Source of the DNA: Dendrophyllia cribrosa
Taxonomy: Eukaryota > Cnidaria > Anthozoa > Scleractinia > Dendrophylliidae
DNA: 64,000 bases
Direction: 5' to 3'
Assembly (NCBI GenBank): GCA_024195265.1
Contig: JAJLRJ010000009.1
Location: 6,821,997-6,885,996, forward strand
The translations under genes and the position numbers were made by a program. The notes below the pieces were generated by a model. The model saw nothing but the letters and a program-made list of their open reading frames with translations. It did not search any database and was not told the DNA's origin. Shown here piece after piece: positions 1-10,681 of the stretch; the first letter of the stretch is position 1; every line of letters begins with the position of its first letter.

Positions 1-345
1 GTAAAAACACCCCAAATGCACCGACGGAATATATCAGACAGACAAAACGCTCATTACGTGACAGATTTGGAGAACACTGTATACAGCCATACAGAACAGG
101 ACCACCGAGCAGTACCACAGCATTTGAAACAGAAGAGACACAACTTCACAGACTTCGAACGCATACCACTCGAAGTCATTAATTCTAAAAGGAACTTCAT
201 ATAGAACAGAGAGAACGAGCGTTTAGTTTCCCTACATTTTTGTGCACTAACTGCAAGGTTGAATACGTGTAAAACTGCTCATAGTTCAAGATTATTATTT
301 CTGCAATTCATTTTCAGATCTAACTATGATACGCCCATTTTTAAG
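1..345 (+). pseudogene. Penelope-like element GIY-YIG endonuclease remnant
   Basis: Two overlapping frames carry pieces of the C-terminal region of the GIY-YIG endonuclease found in Penelope-like retroelements. From 36 one frame reads RQTKRSLRDRFGEHC, the typical helix after the GIY-YIG core. From about 115 the neighbouring frame reads HNFTDFERIPLEVI, the usual closing segment, and stops at 202-204. A frameshift between them and that stop show decay. The rest of the element lies to the left of the window. The call rests on remembered family patterns, not alignment. Confidence 0.42.
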
Positions 346-428
346 CTAAAATGACAACAATCGATACCCGTCATATTTTAAGACCAAAGCAACACAACAT
401 ACCTATTTTGAACCATTTTGTTTCTCAG

Positions 429-818
429 AGCATTTGCCAGTAGAATATGCCGTCGAACTGGAAATCCTAGAATTGGAGTATAATCCCTTATTGGCTATCC
501 TGAGCTCAGCAGATTCACGTGCTCAAAGTGCCGTGCTGACAAGCGTTTTTGAACCTTACTTCAGGAGTATATTTCCTAGTTTTGAAAGGATGGAAATCAC
601 AGGTTACTTCCAAGGAGAAGTTGGATTACAGTTTACATTTAATCTTTTTTTTCACACACCATCCAATGCATCAAATGCCAGCATTATTCAAGCTCTTCAA
701 GAAGGCAATAAGACGAAAGGCCTGGCATTTTACACTCTAGGGGGTGATTTGAACGTGACAACAATAATTCAGATTTTGCTGTCAACAACCCCGGGAACAA
801 CAACTGTAGCACCTCCAG
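429..818 (+). CDS. Gene A exon: SEA domain
   Basis: Acceptor TTTCTCAG at 421-428, donor G|GTTTGT after 818; phase 1 on both sides. The fold signature is visible: a VELEIL strand, a helix through FEPYFRSIFPSF, then the strand FQGEVGLQF. Sequons NAS, NAS, NKT and NVT follow. Gene B has GSIGV where this exon has GEVGL, so the Gly-Ser bond used for SEA autoproteolysis is absent here. Confidence 0.8.
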
Positions 819-3653
819 GTTTGTTCTAGAATTTTTGTTGCAAATAGTAATTTAGGTGATTCCGCATTGCGCATTGCGCATCACTATTGTGCATAATATC
901 TTGCGTCATTTGGGTGTGCACGAGCGCGAGCGCGTTCCGAACTAAGATGGTTCCTTGATGATTAAAAACCTCTTTTCCTCAGACTAATACTTTATTTAAA
1001 TAATCTTTAATAATTCAAATAAAACAAAAAATACAATCTTACTAGGGTATTTTGGTCAGGGTTTTACTTTTATTTTTATCACCCATATCATACCATTTTT
1101 TACTCTCCATACAATTATATAATTCTTATGAAAATATGTAGTTTTATTTTTTTTTTTCAATCGTATGTGGAAGGTTTACCAAGATAACGTATACAGTTTA
1201 TTGACATTGTAGTTAGTCATTCTATTCTATTTTATTTTATTTTTCTCTTATTTATGTATTGTTTTATAATTATCGACAGAACCCTCTGAAATAGAGCTTT
1301 GGATCATCTTGGCGATTGTCTCCGGAATACTTATCGGCCTCTGCTGTCCACTTCTTATATGTTTGGCGGTAAGTGATCCGTGTAAGATTCTGTTTAGCTC
1401 CTCCTCACCTCGATATTAAAAAACCCACCTGTCTGTTAACCTTTAAGCCCCAATAGTGATCAGTTTCAAATTTCTCCCTTTATAATTTTAATGCTTTATC
1501 GATTAAAGAGGTCATGAGAATTAAGGAGATGATCACCTAAGATTGCTATTTTGATATTTGAAAAACTTCTCTCAACTAGTACCATAGCAAATGTATAGAG
1601 AATTTGTTGGTTGTCATTGGATCAAAAAATAAAAAATATACATTTTCTGTTCTCTTCATATTTTAAAAATATAAGTACTCGTTACTTACCTTGCGAAGTT
1701 TCAAGTTAAAACTCGTACGTGAAGTGCTATTATTTTAACTTTACATTTCGAATTGGCTTGCCGCCATTACTCAATTCAAAAATGACCGGGACCGAACCCT
1801 AAGAGTTGGATCGAGTTGGCCTAAAGATTTTGTGACGTCAATGACTCAACACGTGCCCTTTGGCTTTGTTGTCTGTGACCCGGAGGGAACCGCGTTGAGT
1901 CATTGACGTCACAAATCAAGTCACGTGTACCAGATCGCAAACCAGTAGAACGTGGGCTCGGATTTATGAACGGAGTAATGGCGGACGAATTTTATGTGAT
2001 CGCAATTACAAATCCTAAATACGCGCTGGTTGTATAAGCGTATTTACATCACAATATAATGGATGGATTTATCACAAGCCATATGTACATGTATCATAGC
2101 AAATGAACATTACATCTGTGGCAAAATGCCATAACAAGACGTCCAAGCAACTTACCTGTACATTTTTTTAAAATGAACTTATTTTGTTTTTGCCATAGGT
2201 GAGACGCAGACGTAAGAATGAAAATTATGGGTTACCGATTACCTTTGATGATCACTCTTGTGTGTTTGCGCCAGGAATGAGAGTAAGCGTTAAATACTGT
2301 AAAAATATAAGCTTGTTATCTTTTGTCTTTTGTGAAGGCACGTTATCTAGTAATAGATGTAGGGGATCTCCATTCGTATCAGTTGTTATTTTTCTTTATT
2401 ATTTTATTAAACGCCGAGTGAGGCAAAGAGTAGGGAAGCGACTGTGTTTCTTCATTTTATAGAAACTAGAAGTTAGAACCTGTTTACACGGAGGGAGGTT
2501 TACGCGGGTCACCCTTCTAGCATGGTAATCCGGCTCTGTTGTTGTTGTTTTTTGCCGTTCTTTTACATGGCAGACAGGATCATCCGCCCACCCTTCTAGG
2601 CGGGTTTTTTTTTCATATAAACGGTCACGAAAGGGTGAAACATGAATCGAAAGGCTATTTTTTGTGACGCTTTTATAGCTAAAAAAAAAGCTGGGGGTTC
2701 GGTGTCAGGCACGACCGAGTCTTGTTTGATGACCGCGTGAGGCAAATTCGCTATCTACGCGCAACACACTCCGACCTGTTTCATTCCCAGTTCGAATATA
2801 TTTTTTTTAATGCTCAAACACGTTTCAAACACGATCATTATCAACACGTTTCGTTCTAGTGTCATACGGCTATAGGAAAGCATACCCAGCCACGGATCTG
2901 TTCACCCAATTATGAGTTATCTTTTTTTTCCTTAAATAAGGGCAAGGTTTAGGAACTTTACGGCATACACCTTTCCTAAATTGACGGGAGAACCCCCCCC
3001 CCCCCCTCCCCCCCGCCACCACCGGAAGAGAGTATATTCTTCTCTCACCTTAAAGTGTATATGACAGATATTTTTTTATTTGCTTGATGGAATCTTAATG
3101 GCGTTCTGATCAGAAAATCGAAAAGAGATATCGATTTTCTTTTCCGTGTTTTAGCCGTCTAAAAGCGTGAAATTTTACTTCCGGTGGGTTACAAAACCGC
3201 GCAAGAAAAAAGACTGGAAATAGTCCGCTGTGACGTCAATACAAGAATGCCGGTGTCGCGGTTTCTCGGTTCCTCGCACTTTTTGGTGCGCCCTGAGGAA
3301 TAAACATGGTTCTGTGGAGGTGTGTTGTCTATGGTTGTAGCAACACGCACCAAAAAACGGAGGAACTGAGAAACCGCGACATTGGCATTCTTGTATTGAC
3401 GTCACAGCGGACTATTTCCAGTCTTTTTTCTTGCGCGGTTTTGTAACCCACCGGAAGTGAAATTTCACGTTTTTAGACGGCTAAATCACGGACAAGAAAA
3501 ATCGATATCGAAAAACTTTTTTCGTCTTTCTTATCAGAACGCCATGTAGATTCCATCAAGCAAATAAAAAAAATATCTGTCATATACACTTTAAACTTTT
3601 CTTTACAGGTCTGGACTGACGAGGAGGACTTAGTGAACGACGCATTCATATAA
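429..3653 (+). CDS. Gene A, 3' part: SEA-domain single-pass membrane protein
   Basis: The 3' portion of a spliced gene whose upstream exons lie outside the window. Exons: 429-818, 1280-1368, 2199-2282 and 3609-3653 (TAA), with phases 1, 0, 0 and stop, all compatible, all with GT donors and AG acceptors. Exon 429-818 encodes a SEA domain with N-glycosylation sequons and a Thr-rich linker. Exon 1280-1368 encodes a transmembrane helix. The last two exons give a 42-residue basic-then-acidic cytoplasmic tail. Order, exon sizes and phases mirror gene B at 29.8-43 kb, so the two are paralogues. SEA domains sit outside the membrane on mucin-like proteins and often self-cleave; here the usual cleavage Ser is Glu (GEVGL). 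Function is inferred to be cell-surface or mucus-related. Confidence 0.8.
1280..1368 (+). CDS. Gene A exon: transmembrane segment
   Basis: An 89-nt exon, the same length as the matching gene B exon, phase 1 in and phase 0 out, donor GTAAGT. It encodes about 22 hydrophobic residues (IILAIVSGILIGLCCPLLIC) after PSEIELW, and is followed by VRRRRK on the next exon, giving an inside-positive topology. Confidence 0.8.
1760..1985. mobile_element. Fold-back MITE in gene A intron
   Basis: Imperfect palindrome: GCCGCCATTACTC at the left, GAGTAATGGCGG at the right, with an inner inverted pair TGACGTCAATGACTCAAC / GTTGAGTCATTGACGTCA. No target duplication could be fixed and no ORF is present. Confidence 0.6.
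2199..2282 (+). CDS. Gene A exon: juxtamembrane cytoplasmic tail
   Basis: 28 codons, phase 0 to 0, acceptor CCATAG and donor GTAAGC. It starts VRRRRKNENYG, a stop-transfer basic cluster. The matching gene B exon is longer (50 codons) and starts IKYRRK. Confidence 0.75.
2995..3020. repeat. C-rich homopolymer tract
   Basis: Two runs of C split by one T, inside the last intron of gene A and just before the 3050-3595 fold-back. Length is likely polymorphic or uncertain in assembly. Confidence 0.8.
3050..3595. mobile_element. Long-TIR fold-back element (546 bp) in last intron of gene A
   Basis: Begins TTAAAGTGTATATGACAGAT and ends with its reverse complement ATCTGTCATATACACTTTAA; the inverted match runs almost to the centre, with arms of about 240 bp. 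The loop and right arm from 3306 could encode MVLWRCVVYGCSNTHQ, which looks like the start of a THAP zinc finger (known in P-element transposases and THAP host genes). The element ends 13 bp before the last coding exon, so it covers the normal branch-point region. Confidence 0.7.
3609..3653 (+). CDS. Gene A last coding exon
   Basis: Acceptor CTTTACAG, 14 codons then TAA. The end EEDLVNDAFI matches the end [10 protein letters not shown] of gene B exon 8a, a conserved C-terminal motif of the pair. Confidence 0.75.
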   Translation, partial: VWTDEEDLVNDAFI

Positions 3654-3855
3654 AAGAACGTACTAGTGACACTAACTTAAAAACTTGATACTTTAATACT
3701 CCTCGAGTTTGTTTCTTAAACAACGCCGGAGCCAAGTACAATTGATTCCAATTTCGTGTTTGCAATTTTATTAAACCGACACGAGGACTAAATTTAATTG
3801 TGATTCTGACAAAGCTTTTACGGGTATTTTTGTAATTAGAAAACGACCCCTGATA

Positions 3856-4018
3856 CAGTCGAATCTCCTTAGTACGGACACCACAAGGACAGACTCCAGT
3901 GTCCGCATTAAAGAGGTGTCTGTATTATAGAGCTAGGGATTGTATTGGAATTTTGGTACTTTCGGGACCAACGGAATTGTCCGTTATAGAGAGGTGTCTG
4001 TATTATGGAGATGTCCAT
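3856..4018. repeat. pogo/Tc1-like terminal repeat fragment
   Basis: Starts ACAGTCGAATCTCC and contains repeated GTGTCTGTATTATAGAG / GTGTCTGTATTATGGAG segments. This style of CAGT-initiated, internally repeated terminus is typical of pogo/Tigger-type non-autonomous elements. Only one end is clear. Confidence 0.4.
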
Positions 4019-4034
4019 AAGAAGAGGATCGACA

Positions 4035-4254
4035 TTAACCCTTTCACTCCCAAGAGTGCCAAATGTTAAAGTTCAAGAAAAATCCAAAATTGTATTTTGT
4101 AAAATATTGAAAAACAAATGGTACCATGGAAAACTACTGCTGAAGAGGTTTAATTTGAATAGTCACACCATAGGATTTTGTCAACAGACTCAAAAGTTAG
4201 AACACTTAGAACAATTCATGTCTCCATAATTGACTCTGGGAGGAAAAGGGTTAT
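4035..4254. mobile_element. MITE with TTAACCCTTTCACTCCC ends
   Basis: Left end TTAACCCTTTCACTCCC is inverted, imperfectly, at the right as GGGAGGAAAAGGGTTAT. The 220-bp interior has no credible coding capacity. Confidence 0.55.
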
Positions 4255-4865
4255 GTAAAAAATCTGGTTTAATAAAGAGAGAATTTGAAAAGGAAAAAAC
4301 TCTTACTAAAAAGAAAATTGAGATATTTAGATTTCTATATAGTATTTTACTTTATTGGACGACAACGCTCGTTGGTTATCAATAAGATTATATTCTTTAG
4401 ACAAGCACCCTTTAAAAGCGCCACAATCTCGCTCTTAATACAGGATAAATTTAAGTTTAAGGGCCAAAAAATAGTCTAATATAGATCTTGCCGCAAATAT
4501 GCGCACAACTTGGTTTTATTTATTACATGATACAATTACAAAATTGCCTTCTCTAGGAAAATAGAACTAAGAATTAAATTATCTTTTTAGTGCTTTTGAA
4601 TGTTCGTATAGTTAGAATAAAGCAAGCGAATATATTAGGACAAAAGCCAAATGAAAACGTACGCTCACCTGAAATCGGTCAACTGAAATTTTGTTTTACA
4701 TTTTCTATGGGCTTTTTTGTGCTGTACAAAACATTTTTTTGTCTTTTCCATAATAAATAAAACATAAACACTTGTAAAAGTTTGAGCGAACTAAAGCAGC
4801 GGTTTCGTTTTCTCAAACGTCTATGATTGATTCTGAAAATGTTTTCTCTTAAGTACAAAATGTAC

Positions 4866-4996
4866 ATGTTGTGGTTCAATTTTATTCTTGGTTCAAATTT
4901 TATTTTCCTTTGTTTTTGGCTATGGTAATGTATGATAATGAGTTTTAAACAAAGGAAAATAAAATTTGAACCAATGATAAAATTGAACCACAACAT
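4866..4996. mobile_element. Fold-back repeat (130 bp)
   Basis: Arms TGTTGTGGTTCAATTTTAT and ATAAAATTGAACCACAACA, continuing inward through a second pair TTGGTTCAAATTTTATTTTC / GAAAATAAAATTTGAACCAA. The minus-strand ORF here is a by-product of the palindrome. Confidence 0.65.
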
Positions 4997-5264
4997 ACAC
5001 AAATAAATTATTAATGTTTGCTATTCAACACAAGTATAAGAAATACAACCAAATTATCTTTAGACATTGTACATGTTCGTGTTTCTTGCTAATTAATCGA
5101 TTTTTTTCTGTTATTGTTACAACTTATATTTTTGAAGCGTAATAACTCAAACTGTTTTTGATAAATTCATTATATGAATAAATTTCTTTTATAGTCAATG
5201 CAAAATACCCTATGAATTGTACTTATTTTAGGGAAAGTGTGTACATGCTTCGATCAGTCATTTG

Positions 5265-5540
5265 AGTACAGACAGAAACCCATAAGTGGGTTGAACTGGC
5301 AACTGTTTCTTGTACGCTTCAAAACAAGCTTCCGATTATTCAGTTTGCTAAGAAGTTGTTACACTGAGCCATATTTGGAAAATCAATATAAAATATTAAC
5401 CAATCAATTCGCTAGAACAGCTTGCTTCCAATCTCGAGGGACCGAGGGGTTTCCAAATATGGTACTAAGCAAAAAATGAATATTCGGAAGCTGTGAATGC
5501 GCGTTACACGTTTAAACCCACTTATGGGTTTCTGGTACAG
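5265..5540. mobile_element. Fold-back repeat (about 275 bp)
   Basis: Left arm has AGAAACCCATAAGTGGGTT, GCTTCCGA.TATTC and CCATATTTGGAAA; the right arm has each in reverse complement and reverse order. The centre (about 5360-5440) is unpaired. Confidence 0.55.
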
Positions 5541-7145
5541 AACAACGCAATCCCCGTGTACTAACACAATGACGAGATGGGGAGAGATTTCTTTAACGAA
5601 GGGAAGCACAGACGTCTGGCCATAGCATTCGCTTCCCACTAATGTAAGACGTCGTATGTGGGTTGACTTTTCGTTGGTGCTCGTCCTTGTGCCAGCGGTT
5701 TTTCTTCGGTTACTCCTTTTGGAATGTGAGGACGATGTATGCCCCCGCGTAAGACTGCACAGGAGGCTAGCGAGATGAAGAGATACGGATAGGAAATTCT
5801 GGGTATTAGATTTTCTATCGAAGTTTTACCTGGTTGTATGCCGACCATATTCATTCAGCGAGCGTGACGGGCGCGTGGCAAGCTTTGGTTGGATTTGATT
5901 AGACAGCATACATATATAGTATTTCACGAATCCGTGACGCCCGCTACGAATCAACATTGCCATTAAGAGGAAGAATCTGTAACAATCACCTTAGCCTTAC
6001 CGAAAATGGAAAATCGAATTTCCTTAAACTCCCTGATATGGAAGGCCTGTTTGAACTTATCATAAAAATATAAGTTTCAGTTCACTGCGGTTAATATATT
6101 TGTCAAACCGCGGCTTAACCTCACATACGGCCTCACTGCGGTCATTTTGCGGTCGTTTACTGCCCCTCAAAAAACTATTTTGTTTGTTGATTTGAACCAG
6201 GACAAGAGAAAGATATTCAAATGTACAGATTGTATACTGAATTCTTTGCTATGTAAACTGATTCCCATTACTTTACGTTAAGCACTGAATATTTGAGAGA
6301 TTTTTGAATCTTTATGAATGAAACACCGTTATTTGAAAGCGAAATTTTACTAAAATTCAGGTCATGTTTTCGCACTCTGTTACGTTGCTTTGATCCCGGA
6401 GATCACTACTTAGTAAAAGAACAATGCTTCCTCTCTACAAATATGCAATAAAATTCTTGGGCAACTAAAACCACGAATTTTGCGAAGCCAGAATTCCGAG
6501 GGTGGTTTTATGAATTTGCGCCATTTTGAATTGAGTTTGAGTCCACGCAAATCTCGCTCTTACAAGTCTTTAGTAAAATTTATCCCTCTCACCTGTTTAC
6601 ATTTGAATCGAAAAACCTTTCCAAACATTCCGGCTGTAAAATCCTGTGGTTTTGACGGCCACAGTTGATTTTAAACGGTGTGAACCGCTTAAAATACAAC
6701 ATGGCGAGCGGACATTTCAAACTCTTGGAGACATAATTCGACGGTTCTGCCTTCTAAACGTCTTGAAATCAAACTGTAATCAGGGTCACACGCTTCGCTG
6801 ATCCTTGTAAGAACGGAAACTGTATTGTTGACAATTTTTGGCTTGATACTTCACCTTTGGAAGGGTTTGACTTTCATCCAGCTTCGAGTTGCTTAGGATT
6901 GCGTGACAAACCAAGGTGAACCCGAAAAAGGAGAGATCCTGGGAACGAGGATGACATAAGGCCCTAATGTCGTTTCGCGCTAAGCCATGAACCTGGGAAA
7001 GTAGCACAAATGGCAAAAGAACAAAGAAAGATCTTAAGATTAATTAATTATGTTAAAACTATGCTAAATAATGACCACCTTTATCATTGTGTCGTATACT
7101 TGCGACTGCAAAAACTAAGGTGAAACGACGAGGCCGTTTACAGAT

Positions 7146-7220
7146 TAGCCTCCTACGCAGACGTCCTTAGGGCTCGTCACGCAATCTTTCCTCCTCTAAG
7201 GACGTCTGCGTAGGAGGCTA
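7146..7220. mobile_element. 75-bp Mutator-like MITE with 9-bp TSD
   Basis: Perfect-ended hairpin: TAGCCTCCTACGCAGACGTC at the left and its inverse at the right. Flanked by TTTACAGAT at 7137-7145 and 7221-7229. The other arm of the palindrome (near 9018-9030) has a single copy of this site, so the 9-bp duplication is shown directly. Nine bases is the Mutator-superfamily size. Confidence 0.85.
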
Positions 7221-7271
7221 TTTACAGATGAGAGTAAATATGGAGTAAATTTACGTACTACAATGATATCA

Positions 7272-7708
7272 CAGTGGAACCCCGCCTTACGGTCACCTCG
7301 TTAATAAAGGTCACCTCGTTATTACGGTCACTTTTTTTTTTTGTCCCGGCGAAACACCCATACATTTTCTTATAATAAAACCCGGTTAATGCGGCCAACG
7401 GCTACATTCTGAAATGCCAACCTGTATAGTCCTTTATAATTTTACCCCGTTAACACGGCCACTCAAACCACATACGAATTAATTATTGACCAAACAAAAA
7501 CAAATAATGTACAGTACTTGAGAAACAATACTTTATTTATTCACAACGCCTGTAACTTGTTGTCATTGACCTCTGTCGTTAACGTAATCAAACAGCAATT
7601 TCCTTTCCTTTCATGAAAAAGGAACATAGACCATTCATGAAATTTGACCCTACCCCGCTAATACGGCCACCCCGTTAATACGGCCAAATTTTAATGGCGA
7701 TTCCACTG
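7272..7708. mobile_element. pogo/Tc1-mariner-like MITE
   Basis: Starts CAGTGGAACCCCGC and ends GGCGATTCCACTG. It is full of repeated GGTCACC, CGTTAATA and ACGGCCAC words, typical of pogo/Tigger relatives. The right palindrome arm reads straight through (GATATTATGTTTAC) where this arm has GATATCA-element-TATGTTTAC, so insertion was at TA and the left copy has mutated to CA. No transposase. Confidence 0.8.
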
Positions 7709-7733
7709 TATGTTTACACTCCAACAACACAGG

Positions 7734-8742
7734 TAGGGGTGACTATTGAGGAAATTTTAACTATTGCAATTGTATTGCAATATGTCACATGGATATTGCG
7801 ATAGTATTGCGATAGTGGAGGTACTATTGCAATAGTATTGCGATAGTTTTCAGGAATGTCTGTATTTACTTAATGTCTTATACTTTAATTAATAACTAAG
7901 AAGTAGTGGTCATACAATACATGTACTGTGGAACACAGTGCAATTGAATTTAATCAATTTATTGAGAAACCAAATGCAATAAAATGTTTAACAAACATAA
8001 CTGTTGTTAGTGTGGTACTGTGGTAGTAGATTCACGAACACCAGAACACTGCAGTAGAATTTTGTGGTAAAACCAAATAAAATGTTGAGCAACCACTCAA
8101 GCAGTCAAACTGTTGTCAGTGGTTTTTGCTTTCAATTACAAAATGAAAACTGTAGTAGTTCATTTTGAAAAAAATCTTAAAGCATATGAAACTACTAATT
8201 AAAAGTAATATTTATAACACTTCTACAACAGTAGTCACAAGAGCACACAGTTCACCAATCTATGGCAATGTATGCCCTTTTGTATGGTTTTATTGATTTG
8301 GTTTCCAATTCTTCTTAAGGAAAATCAGTTTGTCTGCATATTCTGATTATAACTGAGATCTCTGAGCCGTTACAATGTCTCCTGCAGTTGAAAACACTCT
8401 TTCAGATGGCACAGATATTGCTGGAGTGCATAAGTACCTTTGCAACAAGACCCTAATGGCGGTTCAAGAATCAAGACGCTAAAACACTATAGGTACAGTT
8501 GGTAGATTGTTTTTCGTTTCTTTTTTACCGTAATTGGACCTTGAGAATCAAAGGTGGGTAAAAAAGGTGTCTTTATTTTCCAAAGAAGTTAAAATGTTAG
8601 AAGTATGGAAACTATCGAAACTATCGATAGTTCGTTACACTATCGCGATTGTTATCGATGTTTCATTTTTACTATCGATCCATCGCTATCGTAGCGTTAA
8701 TATCGCAATTAATCGATAGTTCGAAGTATTGTTACAGCTTTA
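7734..8742 (-). mobile_element. hAT-family relic with perfect 8-bp TSD
   Basis: 1,009 bp bounded by AACACAGG at 7726-7733 and 8743-8750; the right palindrome arm carries this site once. Termini TAGGGGTGACTATTG and (inverse) TAAAGCTGTAACAATAC are hAT-like. Subterminal arrays of TATTGCGATAGT (left) and ATCGATAGT (right) flank the body. The minus strand retains the end of a transposase (8312-8455). Now non-autonomous. Confidence 0.85.
8312..8455 (-). pseudogene. hAT transposase C-terminal (dimerisation) fragment
   Basis: Reading the minus strand gives PAISVPSERVFSTAGDIVT, the hallmark of the hAT C-terminal dimerisation domain of ZBED-type transposases, followed after an in-frame stop by SEYADKLIFLKKNWK, the normal continuation. 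The stop and the lack of the rest of the coding region mark it as dead. Confidence 0.8.
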
Positions 8743-8750
8743 AACACAGG

Positions 8751-8957
8751 GCTGTAGCAAGGGAAGGTGCACCCCCCGCCCGTTATAATTTTGAAAAGGG
8801 TGTTTAGATAACTTCTTTCGTGATTCATCGAGATGAAATTTAAACATTTCATTTCATTTAAAATTTTCATCTCAATGAAACACGAAAGAAGTTAACTAAA
8901 CACCCTTTTCAAAATTATAACGGGGGGAGGGGTGCACCTCCCCTTGCTACAGCCCTG
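8751..8957. repeat. Centre of the giant palindrome
   Basis: GGCTGTAGCAAGG at the left and CCTTGCTACAGCC at the right, with long pairs such as AAAATTATAACGGG between, closing on an AT-rich turn near 8850-8860. It looks like a separate 200-bp fold-back, but its flanks continue the arm pairing once the hAT relic is removed. Confidence 0.7.
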
Positions 8958-10202
8958 TGTTGTTGGAGTGTAAACATAATATCATTGTAGTACGTAAATT
9001 TACTCCATATTTAGTCTCATCTGTAAACGGCCTCGTCGTTTCACCTTAGTTTTTGCAGTCGCAAGTATACGACACAATAATAAAGGTGGTCATTATTTAG
9101 CATAGTTTTAACATAATTAATTAATCTTAAGATCTTTCTTTGTTCTTTTGCCATTTGTGCTTCTTTTCCAGGTTCATGGCTTAGCGCGAAACGACATTAG
9201 GGCCTTATGTCATCCTCGTTCCCAGGATCTCTCCTTTTTCGGGTTCACTGTATTTTGTCACGCAATCCTAAACAACTCGAAACTGGATGAAAATCAAACC
9301 CTTCCAACGATCAAGTGTCAAGCCAAAAATTGTCAACTAATACAGTTTCTGTTCTTACAAGGAACAGCGAAGCGTGTGATCCTGATTACAGTTTGATTTC
9401 AAGACGTTTAGAAGGCAGAACCGTCGAATTATGTCTCCAAGAGTTTGAAATGTCCGCTCGCCATGTTGTATTTTAAGCGGTTCACATCGTTTAAAATCAA
9501 CTGTGGCCGTCAAAACCACAAGATTTAACAGCCGGAATGTTTGGAAAGGTTTTTTGATTCAAATGTAAACAGGTGAGAGGGATAAATTTTACTAAAGACT
9601 TGTAAGAGCGAGATTTGCGTGGACTCAAACTCAATTCAAAATGGCTCAAATTCATAAAACCACCCTCGGAATTCTTGTTTCGCAAAATTCGTGGTTTTAG
9701 TTGCCCAAGAAGTTTATTGCATATTTGTAGAGAGGAAGCATTGTTCTTTTACTGAGTAGTGATCTCCGGGATCAAAGCAACGTAACAGAGTGCGAAAACA
9801 TGACCTGAATTTTAGTGAAATTTCGCTTTCAAATAACGGTGTTTCATTCATAAAGATTCAAAAATCTCTCAAATATTCAGTGCTTAACGTAAAGTAATGG
9901 GAATCAGTTCACATCGCAAAGAATTTAGTATTCAATCTGTACATTTGAATATCTTTCTCTTGTCCTGGTTCAAATCAACAAACAAAATAGTTTTTTGAGG
10001 GGCAGTAAACGACCGCAAAATGACCGCAGTGAGGCCGTATGTGAGGTTAAGCCGCGGTTTGACAAATATATTAACCGCAGCGAACTGAAACTTATATTTT
10101 TATGATAAGTTCAAACAGGTCTTCCATATCAGGGAGTTTGAGAAAATTCGGTTTTCCATTTTCGGTAAGGCTAAGGTGATTGTTACAGATTCTTCCTCTT
10201 AA

Positions 10203-10681
10203 GGTTCGTTTATACAGCAAGGTAAAACTGCGATAGAAACTTAGTGCTAGGTGAAAATCGCACTGCTTTGATGCTTTTCAGGATTTAGGGATGACTAAAT
10301 GCCAGAACTCCCAAATTGAAGCAAAGAAAGAGGGTATCCTCAACAAATAAAGAACGATCTTGAAGGCGGTGAATCCGCCGATCCGTTACATTTTAATGGC
10401 CGAATTCATCGATCCGCAAAAACTTAAATCCGAATCTTCAAATTATTTGTGAACTTTTGAGATGTAATAAAAATGTCCTGACTTGAATCCTCGCAAATGT
10501 CATGTATGGAGAAAACAATAGGTTCCAAGTAGCCTATATTCATGCACATGCGTAAGAAAGTTTTATGATGTATTTTAAACAAGATAAGATGTCCGACATG
10601 GAGAAATGTTACTCCTTTCATTCAGTCATCGTTCCTGCAAACCACGTTTTTTTACTATTGAATTTTTTTTAAATGAAGGCT
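10203..10681. repeat. Dispersed repeat (copy 1 of the 18-kb family)
   Basis: 10331-10520 matches 17944-18058 joined to 19892-19978: shared words include AATAAAGAACGATCTT, CATCGATCCGCAAA and AATAAAAATGTCCTGACTTG. It therefore serves as the uninterrupted site for the element at 18068-19891. No gene is seen in this stretch. Confidence 0.7.

Larger units (their letters stand above)
5963..10202. repeat. Giant palindrome, arms about 1.35 kb, with three nested insertions
   Basis: From TTAAGAGGAAGAATCTG at 5963 the sequence is matched in reverse complement by CAGATTCTTCCTCTTAA ending at 10202, and the match continues with only a few percent mismatch to a centre near 8853. After removing three insertions and their target duplications (7146-7229, 7272-7710, 7734-8750), the left arm is about 1.35 kb, equal to the right arm. 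TTAA at each outer end would fit a TTAA-inserting transposon, but it belongs to the palindrome itself so is not proof. Apparent ORFs occur in mirrored pairs (6480-6668 with 9497-9685, 6786-7016 with 9148-9396) and have no recognisable domain. Origin could be a fold-back transposon or an inverted duplication. Confidence 0.9.

Noticed and set aside
6786..9396. Mirrored ORFs (MPFVL.QVHGLARNDIRAL) suggesting a conserved gene pair
   Set aside because: They are the two arms of one palindrome, differ by indels near their ends and match no known domain, so the similarity needs no selection.
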